Below, piece after piece: positions 1 to 10,154 of a stretch of DNA of 64,000 bases. The DNA lies in assembly GCA_963697355.1 (NCBI GenBank), contig CAVONV010000035.1:382997-446996 (forward strand). Direction: 5' to 3'. Both the position numbers and the translations under genes were made by a program. Under the pieces are notes generated by a model. It was not told the origin of the DNA. It did no database searches and saw only the letters and a list, made by a program, of their open reading frames with translations. Origin of the DNA: CAVONV01 sp963697355. Lineage in GTDB: Bacteria; Acidobacteriota; Vicinamibacteria; Marinacidobacterales; DATDRI01. Each line of letters opens with the position of its first letter. Within the stretch, counting starts at the first letter, position 1.

Positions 1-1479
1 GCTCAGGTACGTACGGTGGACATCATGCCGACAGTCCTGGATCTGCTGGGGCTGCCGTCTCCGAGCTCTATGGACGGCGTCAGCCTTCGACCGCTTCTTC
101 TAGACCCGGACGGTGACCTCGAGCTCGTGGCCTACATCGAGTCCCAATACCCGCACCTCCAGTTCGGTTGGGCTCCATTGAGCGGTCTGCGCAACGAACG
201 CTACAAGTTTGTGGATGCACCCCGCCGGGAGCTTTATGACCTGAGCGTGGATCCAGAGGAAACCCGCAACTTAGCCAAAGACAAACCTAATCTCGTCGAA
301 GAGCTCGCTTCGAAACTCGAAATGATTCGAGCCCAGACTCCCTCTGAGAAGCGAGAGCCACATCTTCCCGATCCGGAGACCGTGGAAAGGCTTCGGACAT
401 TGGGTTACGTCACATCGGTGACGGGAGCTCCCAGCCGCGAACTCTCCGGGAGATCTCGCTGACCCCAAGGACAAGATCGATCTGGTCAAAAGACTCGATG
501 ATGCACGCGTCGCTCGACGAAGGGGCGATGCCGCAACTGCGCTCGATCTTCTCGCCTACGTGGTCGAAAAGGATCCAGAAGTCATCCTTGCCCATTTGCT
601 TGCCGGGAATATCTACTTGGAAACCGGGGAATATAAAAAGGCAAAAGCGGCGTTCCAAAACGTCCTAGACCAAAGACGAAGAACACCTAGAAGCCTTGTT
701 CGGTCTCGCACGAGCTCACCAGAGTTTGGGATTGAATACCGGGAAGCGGCCGAAGAGCTCGAGCGCTACCTCGAGCTCGACCCGAGACAAGCCCGTGCGG
801 TGCGTGCCCTCGCTGAAGTTCGCCTGGCCATGGGACAGGGGCCGGAGGTGGAACACTTGATTCGAGGTCTCAGCGCTCGCGAGCAAGACGCGTCGGTGAG
901 GCTCCTTCTGGCAAACTCCCTTCTGATCCAAAGAAAACGCCAAGAGGCAATGGACATTCTTGGACGGATCGAGCGAGAGGAATTGGAAGACGAACAGGTC
1001 TTGTTGTCCTTGGGCGAGTCTTTTTCTCAAAGCCGGCGAAGAAGAACGGGGCATCGCAGCTTACCAACGTGCGGTTCAGGTTCCAGCGAGCGGGGACGGT
1101 CCGAGCCGCGAACAAGCTGAAGCGCTCAACGCCGTCGGCCACCTGCTGGCCCGCCAAGGTCGATCTCTCGAGCTCCGCCAAGGCCTTCCAGAAAGCGGTT
1201 CAGCGAGACCCGTCACTTGCTTCCGGCGACAACAACCTGGGCATCGTTTTCGCCCGAATGAAACGTTTCGACGAGGCCGAACGAGCCTTTCAGCGAGCTA
1301 TCGAGAAAGTTCCCGACTTCGCCGAGGCCTACTACAATCTGGGCTGCCTCTACCTCGAGACCGGACATCCGGATCGGGCGATTGTCGTGCTCCGTCGTGC
1401 TCTAGTCGCCAAGCCTGACTATGCGAAAGCCCGAGCCAAGCTCGAGCAAGCCCTCGCCCGCGTTTCGGGTGGACGCTAG
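1..1479 (+). CDS. Sulfatase-TPR fusion protein, C-terminal part, with several frameshifts
   Basis: The first ~140 codons are the end of a type I sulfatase (alkaline-phosphatase superfamily), open to the left edge. The family's VDIMPTVLDLLG segment, the substrate-pocket strand with RNERYKFV and the closing ELYDLSVDPEETRNLA are all readable, but the catalytic Cys/Ser lies outside the window. The rest is a string of TPR repeats such as AFQNVLDQ, ELERYLELDPRQARAVRALAEV and AEAYYNLGCLYLETGHPDRAI. Sulfatase-TPR fusions are known in Acidobacteriota; they are usually exported and act on sulfate esters. The reading frame shifts near 450, 677, 745, 1025 and 1155; the 677/745 pair cancels out, and removing one base of the AAA at ~677 restores DEEHLEALFGLARAHQSLG. 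Conserved sequence continues across every shift, so sequencing indels are likelier than true decay. Confidence 0.82.
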
Positions 1480-1547
1480 TAGGGCGAATAAGAATTCTCA
1501 AGTGAGCGTTCCCGCCACTCACGATACTTGCCATCTTGGAGCCGGGA

Positions 1548-4305
1548 CTACTCGCTTCTGAGCGCATCAACCGGGTTGATTCGGCTCGCCCGCTGAGCGG
1601 CCACGAAAGAGGCGAAAGCGGCAACCATCATTAACACGATGGGTGCCGCCACAAACGTGATCGGATCGACGGAGTCCACTCCGTACAGAAGGCTACGGAG
1701 TCCTTGGGACAGAAAATAGGAAAGCACGAGCCCCGCGACACTTCCCAACGCAACAAGCTTCATTCCGGCTCCCATGAGCATCCATGTGACACTCCCGACA
1801 CCGGCGCCGAAGGACATCCGGATCCCGACCTCGCGGGTCCTTTGAGAAACGGCGTAGCTCACGACGCTAAAGAGCCCTACGCTCGCCAAGGCCATGCCGA
1901 CGATGGCAACTGCGGAGAGAATGAGTGCCGACAGACGAAACGGCAGCAATACGAAGCTCAGATGCCGCTCCATGGTCGTAGGAGCCCACAAGATGAGCTC
2001 GGGATCGAGCGCTCGCGCGGTCGCCACCATGTCTAAGGCGGTGCGCTCGGGATCGATACTGGTCCGAGCAACGATTTGTGTATGAGCGGCATATTTCTGA
2101 CTGAAAGGCAAATAGATGAACGGTCGCGGCGACTCACTCAAGTCCAAGACCTTGGTGTCGCGAGCGACACCTACGACCATCAGATCTGGAGCATCGTCTT
2201 GGCGGATGATGCCTCCCACGGCGTCCTTACCTGGCCAAAACTTCTTCGCCATGGCCTCACTCACGATCGCCACGCGTTGGGTCTCGACCCAATCTGCGGC
2301 ACTGAAGTTGCGTCCTCCCACAATGGGAATGCCGACTGCGTCGAAGAATCCCGCATTGACAACCGCATAGTCCACCGAATGGGACCGTCGTTTGGGTGGT
2401 GGCTCGACGCCATCCACCCGGACGGCCATGTCGTCGGTACCCGTCTTCCTCAGCTGCATATTGCTTGTGAGGCCCGCGCTCTGAACTCCTGGGATCTGCT
2501 GGATTCTTTCGAGAAGCTGCCTCATCAAGGCTCGGCCTTCTTCTTCAGGGTAGCGATTCGAGGTCAAGGCAACCGTCAGTAGTGCCGTCGGGTCTTTTCC
2601 GAAGCCGGGATCCACGGACTGGACTTGCTGCAGACTTCTCAAGAAGAGTCCCGCTCCAATCAAAAGCACCAAGCAGACCGCGACCTGCGCCGTGACGAGT
2701 CCGTTCCGAAGGCTCAGCCGCCGCCGAGAGGACCCGCTTCCGGCACTTTCGTCCTTCAGTGTCGGCGCGATATCCAAACGCGTGCTTTGTACAGCAGGGA
2801 CGAGACCAAGGAAGAGACCAGCGGCCACAGAAACGGCGATACTGAAAACGGCCACCGCCGCATCGACGCCGAGGTCGAGGGTGATGGGTACCGGCAGCGG
2901 AAGGTCTGCCCTCGTCAATGCATACAGGAGCCAGCTCGAAATGAGGATTCCCGCCAACCCTCCTAAAACGGACATGAGCGTCGTTTCCGTGAGAATCTGG
3001 CCTATCAGCGTTCGTCGCTTCGCACCCATGGCGAGTCTCACTGCTATCTCTTTTCTTCGGTCGAGGTTCCGAGCCAAGAAAAAACCCGCCAAGTTCGTAC
3101 AAGCGATGAGCAAGACGAGACCGACGACGGCGGAGAGAAGCCAAGCGGCGGCAAGAACGAATCGAATCTACGGGAGGAAACACAATGACATCCGCCTGAG
3201 GGATGAGAAGAAAACCCGTCTCGGCTCCCCAGCCGAAGTCTTTCCGAAATTGCTCGGCCATCCGGTCCACTGAGGCTCGAGCTTGGGCCAACGTCGCTCC
3301 CGGCGCGAGTCGACCCATGACGAAGAAGCGGTGAGAGTTGCGGGCTTCGAGAATGACACGCGTATCGGCCGTGAGCACGTCATACATCATGGCGGGCGCG
3401 TAGAAATCCGACTGTATGCCTCGCAAGCTTCCGTGATAGCGCGCCGGCGTTACACCCACGACGGTGTAAGGGTGTCCGTTCAAACGGAGGTCACGACCGA
3501 TGACATCGGAGTCCCCACCAAAGGCCCGCCTCCAATATCCGTGCGAGATCATCACCACAGGGTGAGCCCCCGGTCGAACGTCGTCATCGGCGGTAAATGT
3601 TCGCCCTATCTCGGCCGAGATGCCCAGCAATTGAAAGTGATTGCCGCTTACAGCTTCACCGAGGATCGTCTCTACGCTACCGTCGCGATCAACCTGACCA
3701 ACGATGGTCACCGAAACAGCGAGACCCGCAAAAGCGTCCCGTGTTCCGTCCCGTAGATCTTCGAAATCGGGGTAGGCAAACTGTAGGTAAGGATATCGGG
3801 GCGAGGACTGGTAGATATGGACGAGTCTTCTTCCGGTTTCTCGAGAGGAGCCTCACGCAAAAGGACCGCGTTGACGAGACTGAAGATAGCGATGTTGGCT
3901 CCAATGCCGAGACCGAGAGAGAGGATGGCCGTTGCGGCAAATCCCGGACTTTGCCGCAGCCGTCGGGCCGCGTATTTCAAGTTGCGAAAGAACGTGATGA
4001 CAAACGAGTCTCCTCGACCCCACGTGTCGCTCGAGACGAACAGGAGACCGTTTGTGTCGAGTGATCAATCTTGCCGCGATGCGCTCGTCGCCGAAGTCGC
4101 GCAACAGATCCTGAACGGAGTTTCCTGCCGACAACCCATCCTCGAAATGAGCTATCAATTCGCGGGCGACATCGACTTGCTTCGCAGGGCTCAGGCGGCT
4201 CTCCCTCAAAACGACCGCTATCTGATGCGTGAGATCCTCTGGAAGCCCCGATTCTGCAAGAAGCCGAAAGGCGTCGTTCGACCGTTCTTGATGCGATTCA
4301 CCCAT
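1548..4305 (-). CDS. ADOP-type FtsX-like ABC permease with N-terminal prefix domain, frameshifted
   Basis: This is a MacB/FtsX-type permease of the acidobacterial duplicated orphan permease (ADOP) kind. In order it has a soluble prefix domain (SGLPEDLTHQIAVVL to LLRDFGDERIAARL), a first membrane helix (FAATAILSLGLGIGANIAIF), a periplasmic MacB-like domain (GNHFQLLGI, DVIGRDLRLNGHPYTVVGV), an FtsX four-helix domain (NLDRRKEIAVRLAMGAKRR), a second periplasmic domain and a second FtsX domain (SQRTREVGIRMSFGAG). The ATG starts 7 bases after the padR stop, with GGAAAGG in front of it. Frames shift near 4065, 3720, 3180-3110 and 2960, so the gene is split into pieces of 521, 388 and ~160 codons. 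No ATPase gene is adjacent. The role of ADOPs is unclear; export or envelope stress functions are proposed for the superfamily. Confidence 0.85.
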
Positions 4306-4312
4306 GAGATGC

Positions 4313-4660
4313 TTACCTTTCCGCTGAGCCCGAGCCCAACAAACCAATCTGCCTCATCGCCGCGACGAGGTCGCTCCATTGCTTTCGATCCGAATGCAGG
4401 CGGGCGATACCCTTGCTGGTCAGCTCGTAGTACTTCCTTTGCCGCCCCGCTTCCGACTCCCGCCATACACCGCGGATAAACTCTTTGGACTCGAGGTTGT
4501 AGAGGAGCGGATACAAGGTCGATTGCCCCATCGCCAGGACACCCTTCGTCCGTTTTGAAAGTGCCTCCACCAACTCGTAGCCGTACATGGGACGTTTCTC
4601 GAGTAGCTGCAGCACGGCGAGAGGCCCCGCTCCCCGCATCAACTCACGCTCGATTCGCAT
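4313..4660 (-). CDS. PadR-family transcriptional regulator
   Basis: A 115-residue winged-helix repressor. It shows the PadR pattern ELMRGAGPLAVLQLLEKRPMYGYELVEAL, then the recognition-helix region GQSTLYPLLYNLESKEFI, the wing with GRQRKYYELTSKG, and a C-terminal dimerisation helix. I chose the ATG at 4660 because GGGAAGGG lies just before it; a GTG 15 bases upstream is in frame. It sits directly before the ADOP permease with only 7 bases between the stop and the next start, so the two are surely co-transcribed. PadR-ADOP pairs are common in Acidobacteriota, and such regulators usually repress their own operon until a ligand binds. A matching palindrome lies upstream at 4697-4717. Confidence 0.9.
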   Translation of the reverse strand: MRIERELMRGAGPLAVLQLLEKRPMYGYELVEALSKRTKGVLAMGQSTLYPLLYNLESKEFIRGVWRESEAGRQRKYYELTSKGIARLHSDRKQWSDLVAAMRQIGLLGSGSAER

Positions 4661-4696
4661 ATTCCCTTCCCTCACCCGTCATGACTACCGACTCAC

Positions 4697-4717
4697 ATAC
4701 TATGTATTACATGGTAT
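4697..4717. promoter_or_regulatory. Palindromic operator, probable PadR site
   Basis: A 21-base inverted repeat of the form ATAC-n-ATGT-nnn-ACAT-n-GTAT; both nested arms match perfectly. It lies 37 bases upstream of the padR start codon, where a promoter would be. PadR-family sites often contain ATGT and ACAT half sites, although the usual spacing is 8 rather than 3. Autoregulation of the padR-ADOP operon is the natural reading. Confidence 0.6.
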
Positions 4718-4827
4718 AAGACGAGGAATTTGCCCGCTAGGTTCCGTTCGATTTAGGAATTGTTCCAGCGGGCTAGGAGAAGAAGTTCCAACCTCGGCAA
4801 AGGTCGAGGGCGCGTCCTTTTAAATAA

Positions 4828-4855
4828 TTGATATTTATAGCTTTTTTAATATTGT
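4828..4855 (+). promoter_or_regulatory. Possible sigma-70 promoter in an AT-rich patch
   Basis: TTGATA (4828-4833) and TATTGT (4850-4855) are 16 bases apart inside a strikingly AT-rich stretch (about 4818-4858), while the surroundings are GC-rich. The next gene starts 58 bases downstream, which fits a promoter for the pyruvate-kinase-like gene. The -10 match is weak. Confidence 0.35.
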
Positions 4856-4912
4856 TGTCGCTTCTCTCTCGACGACTTGTGGAGACATCGATCGTGTGGT
4901 AGTGGTGCACGA

Positions 4913-5905
4913 ATGGACTATGAGATCATTGCGACCCTCGGACCGGCTTCTCGCTCAACGGATGTTGTCTCCGCCATGATCGCCGCGGGGGCCACCGCAT
5001 TCCGTATCAACACATCTCATCTTTCAGTCGAGGAGCTCGACGAATGGCTGGGAGACGTGACGACGGTTATCGCAGATCAGACGGTGGCAGTCCGCGGCAC
5101 GAGCTCGATTCCCGTAGTACTGGATCTGCAGGGCAGTAAATGGCGTTTGGGTAAGTGTGGTCCCCTCACCCTTCCAAAGGGCGGGCGCGTGGTTCTGGTG
5201 TATTCGCCCTCTTCGTCAAAAACCAACGAGCTTCCCGTTCCTCATGCAGATTTCTTCCGCTCCGCAGACGTTTCGGAGGGTACGCTTTTATTAAATGATG
5301 CCAAGGTGATTTTGGAAGTCGAACGTGCCGAGACGCACCAAATCGAAGCCGTCGTTACGACCGGCGGTCAGATCACTTCATTCAAGGGCATAACCTTCGC
5401 TCAATCAAGGTTTCGCACGGAGTCCCTGAGCGGCAAAGATGCGGACATCGTCGCTCGCAAACGTGGAACGCCGCTCGTGCGCTTTGCTCTCTCCTATGTG
5501 AAGGACGCACTCGAGATGCAGAACTACCGCTCCTCGATCGGCAGGGACGCTTACTTGATTGCAAAACTGGAGCGTCCGGACGCCCTAGCCCAAGCGGGCG
5601 AGATTGCCCAGATCGCCGACGAGATATGGCTTTGTCGCGGAGACCTCGGTGCCGAACTGGGTCTAAGCGACATGGCTCGGGAGGCACACGAGCTCACAAA
5701 GCGCGTGGCGAAACTCGGCGTGCCGGCCATGCTTGCAGGACAGGTCTTGGAACATATGACCGAGCATGAGACGCCGACCCGGGCCGAAGTTTGTTCTCTC
5801 TTCGACGCCCTTGCGGCAGGTTATGGCGGCGTGGTGCTTTCCGACGAGACCGCGATCGGCCGCTTTCCCATCGACAGCTGTCGCGTGGCGGCACTGTTCC
5901 GTTAG
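4913..5905 (+). CDS. Single-domain pyruvate-kinase-like protein
   Basis: About 330 residues that align only with the catalytic barrel and B domain of pyruvate kinase. Recognisable blocks are ATLGPAS, FRINTSH (usual RLNFSHG), LDLQGSKWRLG (usual LDTKGPEIR), ADEIWLCRGDLGAELGL (usual ARGDLGVE), and the end block PTRAEVCSLFDALAAGYGG with VVLSDETAIGRFP. The C-terminal allosteric domain of normal pyruvate kinases (470-500 residues) is absent. Several active-site positions deviate: the Lys-Pro-Glu signature is QGSKWR, and the catalytic Lys block reads AKLERPDAL, which keeps the Lys. It may be a weak or altered phosphoenolpyruvate enzyme. The start is the ATG at 4913; an in-frame TTG at 4877 is possible. 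It is convergent with the YciO-like gene, 8 bases away. Confidence 0.8.
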   Translation: MDYEIIATLGPASRSTDVVSAMIAAGATAFRINTSHLSVEELDEWLGDVTTVIADQTVAVRGTSSIPVVLDLQGSKWRLGKCGPLTLPKGGRVVLVYSPSSSKTNELPVPHADFFRSADVSEGTLLLNDAKVILEVERAETHQIEAVVTTGGQITSFKGITFAQSRFRTESLSGKDADIVARKRGTPLVRFALSYVKDALEMQNYRSSIGRDAYLIAKLERPDALAQAGEIAQIADEIWLCRGDLGAELGLSDMAREAHELTKRVAKLGVPAMLAGQVLEHMTEHETPTRAEVCSLFDALAAGYGGVVLSDETAIGRFPIDSCRVAALFR

Positions 5906-5913
5906 CGGGTGGC

Positions 5914-6555
5914 TCAATAGAGCTCTTCGCCCATAAAGGTGAGCTCGCTGACGTCTCCCTTCCCTTCGCGGACAACAACGGGCTCGTCTCCCGACAAGTC
6001 CACGACGGTGGATGGCTCATTGGGCAAACAGCCGCCGTCCACCACCATCGCGAGCTCCTCGTTGGACGCTTCCTCGATCGCCACCGGATCCAGAATGAAC
6101 TCGTCCGCGCTCGAGCGAACGGACGAGGCCAGCAGCGGTTCACCTAGCGCGGCGAGTATCTCGAGCGTAATGGGGCAGTCGGGAAAGCGGATACCCACTG
6201 TCCTTCGCTTACGGAGCACAATCCGTGGCACTTCGCCGGAGGCTTGGAAGATGAACGTGTAGGGACCCGGCAGGATCCGACGCATGGTACGAAACACCGG
6301 ATTGGGAATGTCGCGTGCGTATTTACTGGCCGCCTTTATGTCCGGAACCAGGATCGACAGGCGTTGGGCGAGTGAGATACCCTTGATTTCGTACAAACGC
6401 CGCGGCGCGTCGCGGTCGCCGAGAGAGCAAGCGTAGGCGTACACCGTGTCCGTGGGGATGACCACGACGCCACCTCGTCTCAAGGCCTGCACCACACGCG
6501 CCACCAGCCACGGCTCGGGATTCAAAGGGTCTATGGATAGCAACATAACCTTCAA
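5914..6555 (-). CDS. YrdC/YciO/Sua5-family protein (threonylcarbamoyl-AMP synthase-like)
   Basis: A 213-residue YrdC-fold protein. The nucleotide-binding blocks are clear: GGVVVIPTDTVYAYACSLGD near the N-terminus, LYEIKG, LPGPYTFIF, TVGIRFPD, and ASSVRSSADEF where the Sua5 family usually has an SAN-type motif. Sua5/TsaC makes the threonylcarbamoyl-AMP used for t6A modification of tRNAs reading ANN codons. The length, the absence of the Sua5 C-terminal domain and the residues after IKG place it nearer to YciO, whose activity is uncertain. Start codon ATG; no strong ribosome binding site is visible. Confidence 0.85.
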   Translation of the reverse strand: MKVMLLSIDPLNPEPWLVARVVQALRRGGVVVIPTDTVYAYACSLGDRDAPRRLYEIKGISLAQRLSILVPDIKAASKYARDIPNPVFRTMRRILPGPYTFIFQASGEVPRIVLRKRRTVGIRFPDCPITLEILAALGEPLLASSVRSSADEFILDPVAIEEASNEELAMVVDGGCLPNEPSTVVDLSGDEPVVVREGKGDVSELTFMGEELY

Positions 6556-6686
6556 TGAAGGGGTATTGTTCGCGTTTTGACGACGATTTGCAACGCCCTA
6601 CCGGCTGCCGATCTTTTCCTCCACCCGATATCTCAACTGACTACACATCCCAGCGTCGCCTGTGCTATTTTTGCGCGTTGGAAGAA

Positions 6687-6702
6687 AGCATAAGACTATG
6701 CT
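6687..6702. promoter_or_regulatory. Short palindrome upstream of the second ADOP permease
   Basis: AGCATA-agac-TATGCT is a perfect 6-base inverted repeat, 47 bases before the start of the permease gene. It could be an operator. No regulator gene lies beside this permease, so nothing links it to a known factor. Confidence 0.25.
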
Positions 6703-6749
6703 GAGCAGGTACTTCTATAACCCGTGACTGAGACAGGAAAGCAGGGAAC

Positions 6750-9215
6750 ATGTTTGAGCTGATGCACGACCTGCGAGCTTCGATCCGCAGCCTCCGCAGC
6801 CGTCCGTTTTATCCGATCGTGGCGGTATGTATCTTGGCGCTCGGCCTTTCGGCCAGCATCGCGGTGTTCACTTATGTCAACGGATTCTACCAGCCCTTTC
6901 CTGGAGTGGACGCCAACCAACTGGTCCGGATCTTCGAGGTCGATAACGAAAACGCCTACCAGGATATTTCGTACCTGGATTTCCTCGACTACGCCGCAAA
7001 TGAAAAGTCGTTCGAGGGTATTGCTGCGGTGCAGCCTTTCTATGCCGCCAGCGTTCGTCTCGAGACCATGACCGAGGTCGCCTTTCTCGAGGCTGTCTCA
7101 GGGAATTACTTCTCGGTGCTCGGCATCGAGACGATTGTCGGTCGCGGCCTCACGGCCGATGACGATCGGCCGGAAGCGAATCCCGCTGCCGTTATCTCCC
7201 ACGAATGGTGGAAACGCCGTTTCGGTGGAGATCCATCCGTGATCGGCACGACCATCTATCTCAACTACCGGCCTTTCACCTTGATCGGCGTCGCGTCACC
7301 GGCGTTCCTCGGCTCGACTTCCGACTTCCGACCGAACGTCTGGATCCCCATCGCTCCGTTCAGGGATAGATACACGAGCTGGGCGAAACTCGCCGAGGAT
7401 CGTGACGCACCGCTGGTCCGAGTCTACGGACGGCTTCGGGCCGGCATCCGAGAGGAGCATGGGCTGGCGGAATTGGAGTCGGTGGCTTCGGGTCTCGACG
7501 AAGTATATCCGAGAGATCGCGCGACGCGGCGCGTCAGCATCGATGCTACTACTTGGATCGATCCGCGTTCACGAATCGACGAGTGGTCCACAGTTCGCCT
7601 GATGATGGCCGCTGCCGCTGGACTTCTGCTCCTGGTTTGCGCCAATGTGGCAAACCTGCTCTTGTCGGTCGCCGTAGGGCGCCAGCGCGAGATGTCCATG
7701 CGGGCGGCACTCGGTGCCTCTTCGGGCCGACTCATTCGGCAAGTATTGATTGAGAATATCGTTCTGTCACTGCTTGCGGGCGGAGTCGCGCTGTTGCTGG
7801 CCGGTCCGGTCAGTGCGCGACTTGGGGCCTACTTCGCACGACCCAGCGTATGGGGGGCCAATGTGGCTCGCGAGGCCACGGTCGATCTGCGCGTCATGGC
7901 ATTCGCGATCGCGATCGCGCTGGTCACGGGGGTGATTGCAGGCCTTCTTCCCGCGATTCGAGCTTCGCGATGGGATCTGGTCACCACACTCAGGGCTGAC
8001 ACGGATACTTCCACCGGCGTTCCAAGACGTTTGTGGGGACGACGTCTACCGGGTGTGCGTGACCTCTTGGTGTCGGCTCAAGTTGCTCTTTCGGTCGTCC
8101 TTCTCGTCGTCGCCGGTCTCGTACTCCGCACCCTGGTGACCGCGGGCAACCTACGCCCTGGATTCTCCTACGAAAGGCTCGTTGTGACTCACATCTCGAC
8201 CAGCAGTACGGACATGGAGCCGGAGGACCGTGACCGGTTCTTTCGGGAGCTAGCCAAGCGTGTCACTGATGAGTCATGGGTGCGCTCGGCCACCGTCGCC
8301 GACTACCCCCTTCTGTCCCCGCACGCTTCGGCGGAGCTACTCCTAGACGGTCAAAGCGATCCTGTTTCGCTGGTCTATTCGAGGGTCATACCGGGGTTCT
8401 TTGAAGCCCTGGGAATCGAGGTACTCGAGGGACGCGCCTTTGTAGAAGCGGACACAGCCGGTTCTCGGGACGTTGCCATGGTCAACGAGAAGCTGGTGCG
8501 TCACTTCTTCCCCGGCCAAAACGCCGTCGGCCGGCGCCTTTGGTGGCCTGACAAGGAGTCCGGAACGGATCGAATGTTCGAGATCGTCGGGGTGGTACGC
8601 GATACCAAAACCCAGGATTTCTTCGCCGAGCCTCCTCCTACGGTTTACTTCTCCTACCCTCAACACCCCTACCCCACCGGCAGCGCGCTCATCGTCTCGA
8701 CGATCGCCGATCCAGGAGGATCGGTACCGCATCTGTATCGCTGGTTGAGGGATTTCGAGCCCCACCTCGCCATCATCAATGTGGTGCCCTATACCGATGT
8801 CGTACGAGGTTTCCTTTATACCCACCGCATGAATGCCGAGATGTTCTCCGTGCTGGCGTTTCTCGGGCTGATGCTGTCCGCGGTCGGGATCTTCAGCGTC
8901 GTGAGCCTCGCTGTCAGCCGGCGAACCAGGGAGATCGGCATCCGTATGGCCATCGGTGCAAGGCGCAGCGATATCGGCCGCCTCATCGTTGCGCGGGCGC
9001 TCGCCTCGGTGGTACTGGGACTTGTCCTGGGCATGGGGGTTTCTTACGCTCTGACAGGGCTGGTGCGTAACTTACTCTTTGGCGTGGAGCCAACAGATCC
9101 ATTCACTCTCGTATCCGGAGCAAGCGTGATTGTGGTCGCTGCCCTGGCGGCTTCATACCTACCGACTCGCCGCGCCGTATCCGTTGAACCCGTGACGGCA
9201 CTCCGGCACGAATAG
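6750..9215 (+). CDS. ADOP-type FtsX-like ABC permease, intact
   Basis: An 821-residue permease without a prefix domain. Helix 1 is at about residues 20-42 (VAVCILALGLSASIAVFTYV). A MacB-like periplasmic domain follows (GNYFSVLGIETIVGRGL, DPSVIGTTIYLNYRPFTLIGV), then the first FtsX domain from about residue 285 (LLLLVCANVANLLLSVAVGR, REMSMRAALGASSGRLIRQ). A second periplasmic domain carries FEIVGVVRDTKTQDF, and the last FtsX domain has SRRTREIGIRMAIGARRSDI, ending VEPVTALRHE. AGGGAAC precedes the ATG. It is complete, unlike the ADOP gene at 1548-4305, which it resembles in layout. It stands alone, with neither an ATPase nor a PadR gene next to it. Export or envelope maintenance is an inference from the superfamily. 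Confidence 0.9.
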   Translation: MFELMHDLRASIRSLRSRPFYPIVAVCILALGLSASIAVFTYVNGFYQPFPGVDANQLVRIFEVDNENAYQDISYLDFLDYAANEKSFEGIAAVQPFYAASVRLETMTEVAFLEAVSGNYFSVLGIETIVGRGLTADDDRPEANPAAVISHEWWKRRFGGDPSVIGTTIYLNYRPFTLIGVASPAFLGSTSDFRPNVWIPIAPFRDRYTSWAKLAEDRDAPLVRVYGRLRAGIREEHGLAELESVASGLDEVYPRDRATRRVSIDATTWIDPRSRIDEWSTVRLMMAAAAGLLLLVCANVANLLLSVAVGRQREMSMRAALGASSGRLIRQVLIENIVLSLLAGGVALLLAGPVSARLGAYFARPSVWGANVAREATVDLRVMAFAIAIALVTGVIAGLLPAIRASRWDLVTTLRADTDTSTGVPRRLWGRRLPGVRDLLVSAQVALSVVLLVVAGLVLRTLVTAGNLRPGFSYERLVVTHISTSSTDMEPEDRDRFFRELAKRVTDESWVRSATVADYPLLSPHASAELLLDGQSDPVSLVYSRVIPGFFEALGIEVLEGRAFVEADTAGSRDVAMVNEKLVRHFFPGQNAVGRRLWWPDKESGTDRMFEIVGVVRDTKTQDFFAEPPPTVYFSYPQHPYPTGSALIVSTIADPGGSVPHLYRWLRDFEPHLAIINVVPYTDVVRGFLYTHRMNAEMFSVLAFLGLMLSAVGIFSVVSLAVSRRTREIGIRMAIGARRSDIGRLIVARALASVVLGLVLGMGVSYALTGLVRNLLFGVEPTDPFTLVSGASVIVVAALAASYLPTRRAVSVEPVTALRHE

Positions 9216-9530
9216 TGAGCTCAGTCACTTTGTGATGCTCGAGCCATGGCTTCATGGCCCTTTGCCTGAATGACGACCGTCTCGAGAAAGCTCATTACCA
9301 AATTCTGGCAATCTCATCTCCTCGATTGCCGGTTTTTCCACACAGTTGCCTGGATGCCGGATTGCGGCTATCGGCCAAAGTACTTATTCTCAACGCTTTG
9401 CAGAGCCGCAACAAAGATGCCTACAGGCATGATATTTGCTAGATCAACATGGATTGTTTCCCCGACCGATCCAGCTCGACTCCCAACGAGCAAGAACATC
9501 ATATTCCGTATCTGGACAAAGGAGTCGGAA
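9216..9530. other. Intergenic stretch, no gene recognised
   Basis: Open frames here show no family-like sequence and most likely are chance. The region should hold the promoter of the PilZ gene, but I see no convincing -35/-10 pair. Confidence 0.4.
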
Positions 9531-9911
9531 ATGGAGGCGGTCAGAACTTCGCGGCGTTCCAAGCGGCTCGTCCCCCTCAAACCGGTCACCATCGCCATCG
9601 AAGAAGGAACGAGAAGAATCTACGGAGTGGCCAAGAACATCTCCGAAGGTGGCTTGTGCATCGTTACCAACGAAGAATTGAAGCCAGAAAGCACCTTCCA
9701 CTTGAAACTGAGCTTCCCTCATCACGATGTCTTGGAAGCAAGGGGGCGCACGGTCTGGAACGATGTCGAATCGGACAGCGGACCACAAACTGCAAAGGGT
9801 TGCCTATCCTCGAACATTCTGAATGGCCTGGAGTTTTCCGGACTATCTCCCGATGTGTCGCAAAAACTCCGCGACATCCTCTGCGCGAACGGCTTCTGTG
9901 CTGAAGCATGA
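9531..9911 (+). CDS. PilZ-domain protein (c-di-GMP receptor-like)
   Basis: A 126-residue protein that is little more than one PilZ domain. The N-terminal part has RTSRRSKRLVPL, close to the RxxxR c-di-GMP loop, followed by a beta-barrel with VAKNISEGGLCI (the family D/NxSxxG pattern, here NISEGG) and the closing strand NGLEFSGLS. GGAG lies 7 bases before the ATG; longer in-frame upstream reading has no family sequence. A gene for an EAL phosphodiesterase follows 240 bases later on the same strand, so both probably belong to c-di-GMP signalling. Which output it controls cannot be read here. Confidence 0.85.
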   Translation: MEAVRTSRRSKRLVPLKPVTIAIEEGTRRIYGVAKNISEGGLCIVTNEELKPESTFHLKLSFPHHDVLEARGRTVWNDVESDSGPQTAKGCLSSNILNGLEFSGLSPDVSQKLRDILCANGFCAEA

Positions 9912-10154
9912 ACCGCCTCACTCCTTTCGGCCAGCGGCCCACCCTCACGGAGAATCTCTGCCACCAGCTTCGGCCGCACGCTCGATGAGCACGGAGTGGC
10001 GGTCCGACTGAATATCTTGCATACTTGATGGTATCGGATAGGGCAGCTGGTGATACCGGCCGACAGCAAGACAGCGCCCTCCGAAGGTCATGGGCATCAA
10101 GCTGGCGACGATACGATTAGAGCTGGAGTCGAACGTGCGTAGGGAGCGGCCAAA

